From an uncultured Prevotellaceae bacterium (lineage in GTDB: Bacteria; Bacteroidota; Bacteroidia; Bacteroidales; Bacteroidaceae): a stretch of 59,404 bases of DNA. Below the pieces are notes generated by a model. That model did no database searches. It saw nothing but the letters and a program-made list of their open reading frames with translations, and was not told the DNA's origin. The DNA is taken from the NCBI GenBank assembly GCA_902786565.1, contig CADACW010000015.1, positions 1 through 59,404 on the forward strand. Reading direction: 5' to 3'. A program made the position numbers and the translations under genes. Shown here piece after piece: positions 16,161 to 24,435 of this stretch (position 1 is its first letter; every line of letters starts with the position of its first letter).

Positions 16161-17711
16161 ATGAATGTGATGAACATACCTATGCGCTGCCTGCTGACTG
16201 CCCTGCTGCTGGGCGTCGGCACCGGGGCCGGTGCCCAGTTGGAGCTGCGCACTGAGGCCCAGCTGTCGGCCTCCGGAGGCGACCATACGCCGCTGTGGCT
16301 CAACGCCAACAAGTATGGCCTGAGCTCGCTCGACCGCACCAATGGCTACGTCAGGGCGGGACTCTTCCGCCCCTTGCAGCTGGACTCCGCCCGCCGCTGG
16401 GGCTGGGGAGCCGGAGCCGACGTGGCCGTGGCGGGCGGATTCACCAGTACGCTGGTGGTGCAGCAGGCCTACGGCGAACTGCGCTGGCTGAAGGGCCTGC
16501 TCACCGTGGGCAGCAAGGAGCAGCCCATGGAGCTGCACAACCAGGCATTGAGCAGCGGTCCGCAGACGCTGGGTGTCAATGCGCGGCCCGTGCCCGGCGT
16601 GCGCCTGGCTATGCCCGTCTATTGGGACGTGCCCGGCCTGCGCGGGTGGCTGGGCCTGAAGGGCCACCTCTTCTACGGACTGACCACCGACGACCATTGG
16701 CAGCGCGACTTCAGCCACCGGGCGTCGACCTACACCGAGCACACCATGCTCCACACCAAGGCGGGCTATCTGCGCATAGGCCCCGCCGACAAGCCCTTCA
16801 CCGCCGAGATGGGCATGGAGATGGGGTGCCAGTTCGGCGGCAAGTCCCACTACCTCTCGCCCGACGGCATGGTGACCTATGAGAACAGCGGCGGACTGAA
16901 AGGCATGCTCCGTGCCTTCGTGCCCAGTGGCGGCGAGGCCATCGAAGACGGCACCGTCTACCGCAACACCGAGGGCAACCACGTGGGCAGCTATGTGGTG
17001 CGCCTCAATCTGGACTACGACCGCTGGGGTGCCTCAGTCTATGCCGACCATTTCTTTGAAGACCAGTCGTCGATGTTCCTGCTCGACTACGACGGCTACG
17101 GCTCCGGCGACCGCTGGAACGACCGCGTAGACTCGCGCTACTTCCGCTACGACCTGCGCGACATGATGCTGGGCGCCGAGGTCAGGCTGAAGCAGTGTCC
17201 GTGGGTCAGCACCATCGTCGTGGAATATCTCTACACCAAGTACCAGTGCGGCCCCATCTACCACGACCACACACAGCTCATCTCCGACCATCTGGCCGGC
17301 ACCGACAACTACTACAACCACTACCTCTTCTCCGGCTGGCAGCACTGGGGCCAGGTGATGGGCAACCCGCTCTACCGCTCGCCCCTATACAACGACGACG
17401 CCACCATCGAGGTGAACAACAACCGCTTCTGGGCCTGGCATCTGGGCATCGGCGGCTCGCCCGTCAAGGGGCTGCGCTACCGTCTGCTGTGCACCATCCA
17501 GCGCGGATGGGGCACCTACTACAAGCCGCTGGACGACCCTGCCCGCAACTTCAGCCTGATGGGCGAGGCCGAATACTGCTTCCCCCGGCAGTCCAAGCTG
17601 CAGGGGTGGAGCGTCAAGGGGGCCGTGGGCATGGACCGTGGCGCACTGCTGGGCGACAATACCGGCGTGCAGCTCACTATTGGTAAACGACTAACACTGG
17701 GAAACAAATGA
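16161..17711 (+). CDS. Capsule assembly Wzi-family outer membrane protein
   Basis: A signal peptide ending near TGAGAQ is followed by a long series of amphipathic beta strands. Features of the Bacteroidetes Wzi family include TPLWLNANKYGLSSLD near the N-terminus, GWGAGADVAVAGGF, VVQQAYGELRWLKGLLTVGS and many aromatic strand ends. Wzi is an outer membrane beta-barrel lectin that helps attach capsular polysaccharide to the cell surface. The stop overlaps the next lipoprotein gene by 4 bp, and GH16 follows, so an operon is likely. Upstream there is only repeat DNA, and no clear promoter was found. Confidence 0.8.
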   Translation: MNVMNIPMRCLLTALLLGVGTGAGAQLELRTEAQLSASGGDHTPLWLNANKYGLSSLDRTNGYVRAGLFRPLQLDSARRWGWGAGADVAVAGGFTSTLVVQQAYGELRWLKGLLTVGSKEQPMELHNQALSSGPQTLGVNARPVPGVRLAMPVYWDVPGLRGWLGLKGHLFYGLTTDDHWQRDFSHRASTYTEHTMLHTKAGYLRIGPADKPFTAEMGMEMGCQFGGKSHYLSPDGMVTYENSGGLKGMLRAFVPSGGEAIEDGTVYRNTEGNHVGSYVVRLNLDYDRWGASVYADHFFEDQSSMFLLDYDGYGSGDRWNDRVDSRYFRYDLRDMMLGAEVRLKQCPWVSTIVVEYLYTKYQCGPIYHDHTQLISDHLAGTDNYYNHYLFSGWQHWGQVMGNPLYRSPLYNDDATIEVNNNRFWAWHLGIGGSPVKGLRYRLLCTIQRGWGTYYKPLDDPARNFSLMGEAEYCFPRQSKLQGWSVKGAVGMDRGALLGDNTGVQLTIGKRLTLGNK

Positions 17712-18160
17712 GACAACTATTCAGATTCATCCCCCTGGCCCTGCTGGCCCTGCTCACGGCCTGCGACACGCACACGTCGGACAATGGCGTGCTGGACGGA
17801 TTTTGGCAGATGCACACCGTCGACACCCTGGGCGCTGGGTCGGCCGACATGCGCTCGGAGAAGATGTTCTGGGCCGTGCAGGCCGACCTGTTGGAGATGG
17901 TGCAGCTGAAGGGCAACATCACCAATGCCAACCGACATAAGGACATGGTGTTCCGCTTCCAGCTGACGGGCGACGAGTTGCGGGTGTCGAACCCCGTGTG
18001 GAAGGCCAGGAGCATCTCCGACGACATCATCACCGATGTGGAGGATGTCAGGCCCTACGGCCTGTCGGACCTCAACCAGACGTTCCGCGTGGAGCAGCTG
18101 AACAGCTCGGACATGACGCTCCTCACCGACCGGCTGAGGCTGCATTTCAGGAAGTACTAA
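17708..18160 (+). CDS. Small lipocalin-like lipoprotein
   Basis: 150 residues with a lipoprotein signal (LLALLTAC, Cys near residue 19). The body (LDGFWQMHTVDTLG, MFWAVQADLLEMVQLKG, VFRFQLTGDELRVSNPVW, LNSSDMTLLTDRLRLHFRKY) has the strand pattern of the lipocalin-like lipoproteins of Bacteroidetes (DUF4488/DUF5004-like). The function is unknown. It overlaps the Wzi-like gene by 4 bp (ATGA) and precedes GH16 by 26 bp, so all three are probably one operon acting on a surface polysaccharide. Confidence 0.6.
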   Translation: MRQLFRFIPLALLALLTACDTHTSDNGVLDGFWQMHTVDTLGAGSADMRSEKMFWAVQADLLEMVQLKGNITNANRHKDMVFRFQLTGDELRVSNPVWKARSISDDIITDVEDVRPYGLSDLNQTFRVEQLNSSDMTLLTDRLRLHFRKY

Positions 18161-18186
18161 GGGATTCCCCCCAATTGACAGTCAAG

Positions 18187-19038
18187 ATGAAGCACATTAA
18201 TGACATACATTCCAACCGGCGGCTGATGATGGTGCTCATGCTGCCACTGGTGCTGCTCTCGGCCTACGCCATCGTCATGCCGAGATATAATGCCGTGGCA
18301 GCCGATGACTATGAGTTGATATTCAGCGACGAGTTCGACGGGCCTGACCACAGCCAGCCCGACACGGCGGCGTGGCGGCCATGCAGACGCTATGCCGGAC
18401 GGTGGAGCCGCTGGATCAGCGCCTCGCCAGAGGTGGCCTTCGTCAGGGATGGCAGCCTGGTGTGCCGCGCCATACCCAACGAGACGGAGCCCGACGACAC
18501 CGCCACGATGCTCACCGGTGCAGTGGAGACGAGGGGGAAGTTTGCGTTCCAATACGGAAAGATAGAGGTGCGCATGCGCACCAATCTGCAGCAGGGCAAT
18601 TTCCCCGCAGCCTGGCTGGTGCCCACCTACGACGACGGCGACAAACGCTATGGCGAGATAGACATCGTGGAAATGTTCGGCAACGACTCTCGCTCGTTTC
18701 ACACCCTGCACACCCACCGCTCGGTGACACTGCGCAAAGACGACATCAAGCGCACCGACAACTACAAGCTCGACGTGACCGAATGGCACGTCTACGGCGT
18801 GGTCTGGACCCGTCGCTACGTGGCCTGGACGGTCGACGGGTTTGAGGTGTTCAGGTATAACAAGATAGACACGCCGGAGATGGAGCTGGATGGGCAGTGG
18901 ACCTTCGACCGCCCCTACTATATCCGCCTGAACCAAAGCGTAGGCGACGGCAATTTTACAAAGATGATTCCCCACACCGACGAAACCTACGAGACGGAGT
19001 TCGACTGGGTGAGGGTGTACCGGGAAACTGAGAATTAA
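18187..19038 (+). CDS. Glycoside hydrolase family 16 enzyme
   Basis: 283 residues with an N-terminal hydrophobic anchor or signal (about residues 12-32) and the GH16 beta-sandwich. The catalytic motif ExDxxE is visible as GEIDIVEMFG at about residues 156-165 (both glutamates present), with supporting elements FSDEFDGP, GAVETRGKFAFQYGKIEVRM and DFDWVRVY-like FDWVRVYRE at the end. GH16 enzymes cut beta-1,3/1,4 glucans, galactans or related glycans; the substrate cannot be read from the sequence. The start at 18187 is chosen because it gives the signal region and comes 26 bp after the lipoprotein gene. Position after a Wzi-like gene suggests trimming of an exported polysaccharide. Confidence 0.85.
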   Translation: MKHINDIHSNRRLMMVLMLPLVLLSAYAIVMPRYNAVAADDYELIFSDEFDGPDHSQPDTAAWRPCRRYAGRWSRWISASPEVAFVRDGSLVCRAIPNETEPDDTATMLTGAVETRGKFAFQYGKIEVRMRTNLQQGNFPAAWLVPTYDDGDKRYGEIDIVEMFGNDSRSFHTLHTHRSVTLRKDDIKRTDNYKLDVTEWHVYGVVWTRRYVAWTVDGFEVFRYNKIDTPEMELDGQWTFDRPYYIRLNQSVGDGNFTKMIPHTDETYETEFDWVRVYRETEN

Positions 19039-19730
19039 TTCAATAGCTTCTCTATCCATTCGTTGAAATGCGGACACTTGGCTCGCAGTTCGTCAATGCC
19101 TATTTCCTTTGTTATGGCCTTGCCTGTAGCAGGCTTGTTGTAATTATAGTGATTTCTTTTTTCGCCTTCAATAGCCTTGATGATGCGTTTGCTTGGAGCT
19201 GTCGTAGGGCCATTGTCAATGAGTTCAGGATTTCCGACTTTCTGCAAGTCTTTTGTTAATTGCTCACAGCGTTTCTCACAGCCCGGATAGAGTTTCGGCA
19301 AATGGCTGATGCCGCAAAACAGCAAAGCCTCGAATTCGTGTAGTTGAATATAGGGAACGAAACGTTTTTCATTTATCGCCTCTGAGAATGATTTCTCTAA
19401 GGCTTTTACGCGGACGTATGCGTCGTAGATGGTTGATACTTCTGAAAATCCGGGAAAATCATCTGGCAAAGCATACAGGTCAAACATTGTTGTGAACAAA
19501 TGGCACTCATATTCGTTATCTTGCTTTGTCAGTCGCAGAATTTTAATGTCTCGCTCTGCATCGTTGTAAGTCAACATACCTCCACGAGCATTCTTTTTCT
19601 TATTCGTTGTAATGAGAATGCTTTTCACCCCCGTTATTCCCCGGTCTTGAAGATACGGCCTAAGAACCTCCTCTACAAATCCTTGCTCCGTCTGTCCCTC
19701 ACAGAGTACATGAATTACCTTTGCTTTCAT
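19035..19730 (-). CDS. DUF4276 (TOPRIM-like) protein of an ATPase/nuclease pair
   Basis: 231 residues. The start VLCEGQTEQGFVEEVL matches the TOPRIM-like acidic motif of DUF4276 proteins, and YIQLHEFEALLF is the second family signature, although the acidic residue that often follows is glycine here (FCGIS). Its start codon overlaps the stop of the upstream AAA ATPase gene (ATGA), so the two are translationally coupled. Such ATPase plus TOPRIM-like pairs are typical of anti-phage modules of the OLD/AbiL/PARIS kind, with the ATPase as sensor and this protein as the nuclease or effector. That role is inferred. The gene is AT-richer than its neighbours and ends 4 bp into the convergent GH16 gene. 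Confidence 0.75.
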   Translation of the reverse strand: MKAKVIHVLCEGQTEQGFVEEVLRPYLQDRGITGVKSILITTNKKKNARGGMLTYNDAERDIKILRLTKQDNEYECHLFTTMFDLYALPDDFPGFSEVSTIYDAYVRVKALEKSFSEAINEKRFVPYIQLHEFEALLFCGISHLPKLYPGCEKRCEQLTKDLQKVGNPELIDNGPTTAPSKRIIKAIEGEKRNHYNYNKPATGKAITKEIGIDELRAKCPHFNEWIEKLLN

Positions 19731-20854
19731 ACGGGCCGCCCTCCTATAATGTTTTTATCCCACAATTCACTGAGGGTGTACTGTTTCAGCCAAAGTTCGT
19801 AATCTTTTTCGTTGAGTTGGTTGACAGTTGTGCATTGAGTCTTTTCGTCCATCTCGACTACTGAAATATTGTCAATGTAGAAGTGGTCAACCAAGTCTTT
19901 GCTCTGCGTGGCAATGATGACTTGTGCATGTATGGAAGCATCCTTTATCATTTCTGCCAACTGTGTAATGGCATACGGATGAAGGCCCAGCTCTGGCTCG
20001 TCAAGGATAATAACATTAGGCATGGTCTGTGCTGGCTGCAACAAGAGTGCTGCCAAAGCTATGAATCGAATGGATCCATCTGAGAACTGATAAGCATTAA
20101 AACGATAGTCCGTGGCGGAATTGTCTATCCAGCGAAGGGACACAAAGTTGTTCACGGGTTCAAGATAGAAGTCCTGAAATTGAGGAACCACGTCGCGCAC
20201 ATAATCAACAATCCGTTTATATGAATCCTTGAAATTGTTGCGAAGGAACAGCAGAAAAGAAGGAAGATTATTGCCGTGCGACTGGAGATAGTTGGCTGTT
20301 TCGACTGGACAGGACTGACGCAAAGGGCCTTCATGAGAAGAATCATGGAACTGATAAACCTTACAGAAAGAGAGCATTTTAAAAATTGACTTTGCAATTG
20401 GATCGTCATTTTCGGCTAAAGACGACTCTTTGAAATTTGTCTCCAAGAAAATCTCGTATGGCTTTGCCTCTCCATTACGATGCCAATTGATGCGCTCTTC
20501 TGTTATAATCAATCTGTCTGGCGTTGCGTTCGCCAGGGTAAACTGGTAAGTGTTTTCCGAGTTGTTGGTCATAAAGGTCAATGTTCCTGACATGACCGGG
20601 GTCTTTTTGGCACCATAATGAAGCAGAGAATTGGCAGTACCAGCCATTTCCACATATCGGCCAAACGACTTGGTCATCATATAGCTTAACATTCTAAAAA
20701 AGCTAACGATGTTACTTTTGCCCGCTCCGTTGGCACCAAGAAGGATGCTCACATCGCCAAGCTTTAAAGTAACAGGATTATCAAAGGCTATGGATTTGTA
20801 GCCTTTGATTGTTACTTCCCTTAATTTGTTATTCTTGATAAATCTGTTTGCCAT
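19727..20854 (-). CDS. AAA/SMC-like ATPase of a putative defence pair
   Basis: 375 residues with an ABC/SMC-type ATPase fold: EVTIKGYKSIAFDNPVTLKL, Walker A GANGAGKSN at about residues 42-50, a signature-like FSDGSIRFIALAALLL, and Walker B VIILDEPELGLHP followed by QVIIATQS with the switch. There is no fused TOPRIM domain as in OLD proteins; the matching DUF4276 protein is encoded next, with a 4-bp overlap. The start at 20854 (MANRFIKNNKLREVTI) is chosen because the family begins close to the KGYKSI element. Upstream, TAATTTTG lies at 20879-20886 on the minus strand. The low GC content and the relaxase fragment next door suggest acquisition by transfer. Confidence 0.8.
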   Translation of the reverse strand: MANRFIKNNKLREVTIKGYKSIAFDNPVTLKLGDVSILLGANGAGKSNIVSFFRMLSYMMTKSFGRYVEMAGTANSLLHYGAKKTPVMSGTLTFMTNNSENTYQFTLANATPDRLIITEERINWHRNGEAKPYEIFLETNFKESSLAENDDPIAKSIFKMLSFCKVYQFHDSSHEGPLRQSCPVETANYLQSHGNNLPSFLLFLRNNFKDSYKRIVDYVRDVVPQFQDFYLEPVNNFVSLRWIDNSATDYRFNAYQFSDGSIRFIALAALLLQPAQTMPNVIILDEPELGLHPYAITQLAEMIKDASIHAQVIIATQSKDLVDHFYIDNISVVEMDEKTQCTTVNQLNEKDYELWLKQYTLSELWDKNIIGGRPV

Positions 20855-20987
20855 CTGAGTACAATAAATTATCGTGTGCAAAATTAGTGATTTAATTTTA
20901 GATTGCAGAAGAATCTGACTTTTTTTCCACATTATTAATAGTATATAGGCTATTTCCCCGCTTATGACAATCCTTTTTTAGCCCTAC

Positions 20988-21082
20988 ATGGTTTATAAGC
21001 ACGAGGATATCGACCGCCACCACATGCACATCGTGACCATCCGCGTAAAGGAGGACGGAAAGGCCATCAGTTCCAGCAACAG
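20988..21082 (+). pseudogene. Fragment of a mobilisation relaxase (MobB-like)
   Basis: The short frame MVYKHEDIDRHHMHIVTIRV, followed by KEDGKAISSS, matches the HxH (HUH) metal-binding region of Bacteroides-type MobB/relaxase proteins, in which HEDIDRxHxHIV is characteristic. Only about 31 residues remain. The match stops where the AT-rich intergenic repeat starts at about 21082, and no start or further frame continues it. The likely source is a decayed mobilisable or conjugative element that may also have brought in the adjacent ATPase/DUF4276 pair. Confidence 0.7.
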
Positions 21083-21175
21083 AATAACTCTAAATTCTTA
21101 ACTCTTAATCGCAGCGCAGCGAGAATAACTCTTAATTCTTAATTCTAAACTCTAAATTCTTAATTCTTAATTCCC
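21082..21175 (-). repeat. Inverted copy of the TTCTCGC/TTAAGAGTT repeat
   Basis: CTCTTAATCGCAGCGCAGCG and AGAATAACTCTTAATTC are the reverse complement of the units in the array at 15967-16158. The repeat abuts the relaxase fragment and runs into the 3' end of the GT2 gene (stop at 21160), supplying its last bases. Confidence 0.8.
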
Positions 21176-21990
21176 ATGATAATGCACTTGCTGTGGCTCT
21201 TCGCCACGGCCAGCAGGCGGTTGACCAGCAGCGGGAAGTTGTAGCGGCCCTTGCCGGAGAAGAAAATGGCAAGGTAGCGGCTCCACAGGCGCAGGGCATT
21301 CTTGACAAAGAAGCCCACGGGAATATTGTTGCGCAGAACGGAACCAGCCCTCAGGTCACGGTAGTAGACGGTGTCGTCGGTGGTGAACCGCGCCCCCTTT
21401 ATCTTGTCGGAAACAGAGAACATGAAGATGGCATCCTCGCCCACCTTGAAGCGGGTGTCGAAGCGCCTGCCGGCGATGATGGCCTTGGGGATGGCCTTGC
21501 ACCAACTGGTCGACAGCAGGTCGTGGATGTTGAGGATGTGGAACCGCCGGTGCCCCTTGTTCCGCAAGAAAGCCCGCCCCAGATAGTCCTCGGTCGGGGT
21601 GTTGGTGGTCTCGTCATAGCCCTTCACGTTGGCTATGGCAATGCAGCCCTCGCTGCCCTTGAGGGCCTCGGAAAAATGGGCCAGATAGTTGTCGGAGACA
21701 AAGTCGTCGTCGTCGACGAAGCAGATGCTGTCGCCATGCGCTTGGTCTAAAATCAAGTTGCGGGCATTCGACACGCCCATCACTTCGGTATGTAGCAGTC
21801 GGGCGTTCAGCGTGTCGGCATGTTGGCGCAGGTAGTCGTCAATCTGCTGGAAGTAGGGGTCTTTAGGCCCGTTGAGCACGATGATGACCTCAAATTCGGT
21901 GGCCGCCATGGTCTGTCTGCACAGCGAGTCGAGGCACTTGTAGATGTAAGGGCCTGGCTTGTGGGTGGGTATGCCGACGGTAAACTCCAT
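21160..21990 (-). CDS. Glycosyltransferase family 2
   Basis: 276 residues with a GT-A fold: TVGIPTHKPGPYIYKCLDSL at the start, the nucleotide-sugar DxD motif in FVDDDDFVSDNYL near residue 90, and the acceptor-side VGEDAIFMF with the ED motif at about residue 190. It is cytoplasmic, and membrane association through the C-terminal hydrophobic and basic region is possible. It follows the WbsX-like gene by 6 bp and shares its promoter, so both probably build one surface glycan. Donor and acceptor are unknown. Confidence 0.85.
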   Translation of the reverse strand: MEFTVGIPTHKPGPYIYKCLDSLCRQTMAATEFEVIIVLNGPKDPYFQQIDDYLRQHADTLNARLLHTEVMGVSNARNLILDQAHGDSICFVDDDDFVSDNYLAHFSEALKGSEGCIAIANVKGYDETTNTPTEDYLGRAFLRNKGHRRFHILNIHDLLSTSWCKAIPKAIIAGRRFDTRFKVGEDAIFMFSVSDKIKGARFTTDDTVYYRDLRAGSVLRNNIPVGFFVKNALRLWSRYLAIFFSGKGRYNFPLLVNRLLAVAKSHSKCIIMGIKN

Positions 21991-21996
21991 AGTGAC

Positions 21997-23142
21997 CTAA
22001 AAAACGTTGTCTTTAATGGCGTTGAGGAAGCCGCGGCCATACTTCAGGTCGGGTTCCACATAGTTGCCCTCGCCCCATTCGTTCCACGATTTCAGGAAGA
22101 TGATGCGGTGCTCAGGCTGCTTCTCCGCCACCAGTCCTACGGCCTGCCGCAGGTGCTTGGCAAAGTTCTCCGGCGTGGCGTTGACGTAGATGCCCTCGCC
22201 GGTGCCGTTGCGCGGCGAGCGGTCCCATTGGGGCACCACGATGGGGAAGACGTTCTCCCACGTGTCTTCAGGCGCAAAATAGTTGGGCATTACCTTCGGG
22301 TAGTCATAGCGCAGGGCGGGCAATTTTGAAAGGTGGGAGTGCAGGAATCGCTTGACCAGCCGCCTGTACTTGCCCACGGCCAGCATTTCAGCACGCGCTC
22401 TGCCGAATGAAGCCACGCTGCTGAAGCCAATCTCGAACAGGCTGTTGTAGGCGTCGGCGCTGCTCTCCAGATTGGGCATGATGCGCTTCAGGCTGCCGTC
22501 GGGCTGGCGTTTCAGGGTGGGTGTGCTGTTGGTGTAGGCGTTGAAGTGTATGCTGGGTATGCCCGCCTTTGCTGCCAGAGTCTGCCACAGCTCTATGAAG
22601 TGGGCCACGTCCTGGAAGCGGTAAGGGTCGAAGATGCCGAAGAGGGGATGGCCGTCGACGGTGATGTAGCGCTTGTCGCGGAAGGCCGGCAGCACGTAGT
22701 TGAAGTGGGCAATATAGTCGTCGTCGCCGGGGTAGAGCATGGGTGCGATGAGTTGCGACTTGCCGCTGTTGGTCCATGTCTTGGTGGTCCACTCGTGGTT
22801 GGCCCAGCAGAGGCAGAAGGGGAAGTCGGGCTGTCCGCTGGCCAGCACTTCCTCGAAGGGCCGCTGCAGCAGCATGCGGCCTCCGCCCATCCAGTAGTGG
22901 TAGTAGCAAAAGCCCTCTACGCCGGCCTCGCGTGCCATCTGTGCCTGCTGTTCCCGCACCTCCGGCAGGCGCAGGTCGTAGAATCCCAGTTCCGAGGGGA
23001 TGCGGGGCTGATAGTGTCCGCGGAACAATGGCTTGGCCTTGGCCACATTGGTCCATTCGGTGAATCCTGGTCCCCAGGCACGGTCGTTCTCAGGGATGGG
23101 GTGGAACTGCGGTAGATAATATGCTATGACTCTTGCTTTCAT
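21997..23142 (-). CDS. WbsX-like (GH99-like domain) glycan biosynthesis protein
   Basis: 381 residues opening MKARVIAYYLPQFHPIPEND, the hallmark of WbsX/glyco_hydro_99-like proteins, followed by GPGFTEWTNVAKAKPLF, EGFCYYHYWMGGGRML, FCLCWANHEWTTKTW and a conserved FLKSWNEWGEGNYVEPD near the end. The family is common in O-antigen and capsule loci. Its enzymatic role is debated: it is annotated as a glycosyltransferase, but the fold is that of an endo-alpha-mannosidase. Start 23142 is preferred to an ATG 33 bp upstream because the motif then begins the protein. The promoter lies at 23202-23232. Confidence 0.85.
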   Translation of the reverse strand: MKARVIAYYLPQFHPIPENDRAWGPGFTEWTNVAKAKPLFRGHYQPRIPSELGFYDLRLPEVREQQAQMAREAGVEGFCYYHYWMGGGRMLLQRPFEEVLASGQPDFPFCLCWANHEWTTKTWTNSGKSQLIAPMLYPGDDDYIAHFNYVLPAFRDKRYITVDGHPLFGIFDPYRFQDVAHFIELWQTLAAKAGIPSIHFNAYTNSTPTLKRQPDGSLKRIMPNLESSADAYNSLFEIGFSSVASFGRARAEMLAVGKYRRLVKRFLHSHLSKLPALRYDYPKVMPNYFAPEDTWENVFPIVVPQWDRSPRNGTGEGIYVNATPENFAKHLRQAVGLVAEKQPEHRIIFLKSWNEWGEGNYVEPDLKYGRGFLNAIKDNVF

Positions 23143-23201
23143 ATACGGACAACAGACCGGGGCGGCAGTTTCCAACCGATGCTCTGGTCTATTTTCGCGT
23201 G

Positions 23202-23232
23202 CAAAGGTACGAATAATTCTATAAACAGCAAA
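23202..23232 (-). promoter_or_regulatory. Promoter of the WbsX-like/GT2 operon
   Basis: Minus strand: TTTG (complement of 23229-23232), a 19-nt spacer and TACCTTTG (complement of 23202-23209). It lies 60 bp upstream of the start codon. Confidence 0.7.
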
Positions 23233-23268
23233 ACGAACAACAAATTAATTACATTTTGGCGTGCCATC

Positions 23269-24435
23269 TTAGGCCTTTTCCACGATGCTTTTATAGAATT
23301 TGAAGACATTCTGGGCGCAGGTTTCTTGGGTGTAGAGCCGGTTCACCACGTTGAAAGCCCGCTCGGTGTAGGAGGCATAGTGGCTGGCGGGCTGGGCGGC
23401 CACCTGAGTGAGCAGGGCGGTCAGTTGGGCGGTGGTTTCGTAGCGCAGGGCAATCTCTTCGCCCGTGAGTTGCAGGCCGTTGTCCAGTTGCTCCTTGGTG
23501 CCGGAGGTGTTGCGGGCTATCACCAGACAACCCTGCTGCATGGCTTCGGGCATGCAGAAGCCGAAACCCTCGAAGGCCGATGAGACCACCAGCGCACGGG
23601 CTTCGCGCATGAGCAGGGCCACATCGTCGCGCTCGCCGAGCAGTTCTACCTGTTGGGTCAGCCCGTTGTCGGCCAGCCATCCCTTCACCTTGTTTGTATA
23701 GTCCTGTTTGCCCGTTCCTGCCAGTTTCAACGGCAGTGGGGTAGGGGTGGCTTTGGCGTAGGCGGCGTATGCCTCCAGCAGTTGGTCCACGCCCTTCTCC
23801 ACCTGCAGGCGTCCGGCAAAGAGGAAATAGTCCTTGTGCTGGCCTGTGGGCATGGTGGGCAGCGCTTGGAACACGCCGTCGTAGATGACGCAGGCCTGTC
23901 CTGTTTTGGCCTGCTCCTCCAAATGGTAATAGTGGAGCACCGCCTTGGTGATGCAGATGGAGTGGGAGAGGGGCAACTGTCGGCGGAAGGCCTGCTGGCC
24001 GAAGATGTAGCTGTAGCCCACCTGGTCGGCATACTCCCTGATGTGGTAGATGTGGGGCGTGTGGGTTAGTTGGGCGGCGTCGTAGCCAATGCGCACCACG
24101 CCGGTGTTTGAGTGGACAATGTCTATCTGGTTCGCCCTGATATAGTCGGCCAGTCGGCGCGTGGCCCGTCGGTTGGCCACCAGTCGGGCGGCCAACCGGG
24201 GCAGGAAGAGCAGCTTCTCCTTCCAGCTATAGTGTCGCGGATAGGCGCAGGGGCGGTAGGTGAGGCACAGCGTGGCGATACCGCGGCGTTGCAGTTGGTG
24301 GCTGATGCCGTCGGCATCGGGCACCACCACGTGAGGCTCTATGCCGTAGGCCGCCAGACCGTCAATCAGATGGACAAAAGCCTTGGTGGCGCCGCCGTTC
24401 ACCACCGTGGCGTTGAGTATGTAGGCCACCCTCAT
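23269..24435 (-). CDS. Glycosyltransferase family 4 (GT-B)
   Basis: 388 residues. The N-terminal half has the GT4 start pattern VAYILNATVVNGGATKAFVH; the C-terminal Rossmann half shows FLFAGRLQVEKGVDQLLEAY, KLAGTGKQ and the EX7E-like SSAFEGFGFCMPEAMQQG. It probably transfers a sugar from a nucleotide-sugar donor to a lipid-linked or surface glycan. Its start overlaps the kinase-RapZ gene by 4 bp (ATGA), so the two are cotranscribed from the promoter at 25894-25925. A separate promoter then serves the downstream WbsX-like/GT2 pair. Confidence 0.85.
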   Translation of the reverse strand: MRVAYILNATVVNGGATKAFVHLIDGLAAYGIEPHVVVPDADGISHQLQRRGIATLCLTYRPCAYPRHYSWKEKLLFLPRLAARLVANRRATRRLADYIRANQIDIVHSNTGVVRIGYDAAQLTHTPHIYHIREYADQVGYSYIFGQQAFRRQLPLSHSICITKAVLHYYHLEEQAKTGQACVIYDGVFQALPTMPTGQHKDYFLFAGRLQVEKGVDQLLEAYAAYAKATPTPLPLKLAGTGKQDYTNKVKGWLADNGLTQQVELLGERDDVALLMREARALVVSSAFEGFGFCMPEAMQQGCLVIARNTSGTKEQLDNGLQLTGEEIALRYETTAQLTALLTQVAAQPASHYASYTERAFNVVNRLYTQETCAQNVFKFYKSIVEKA

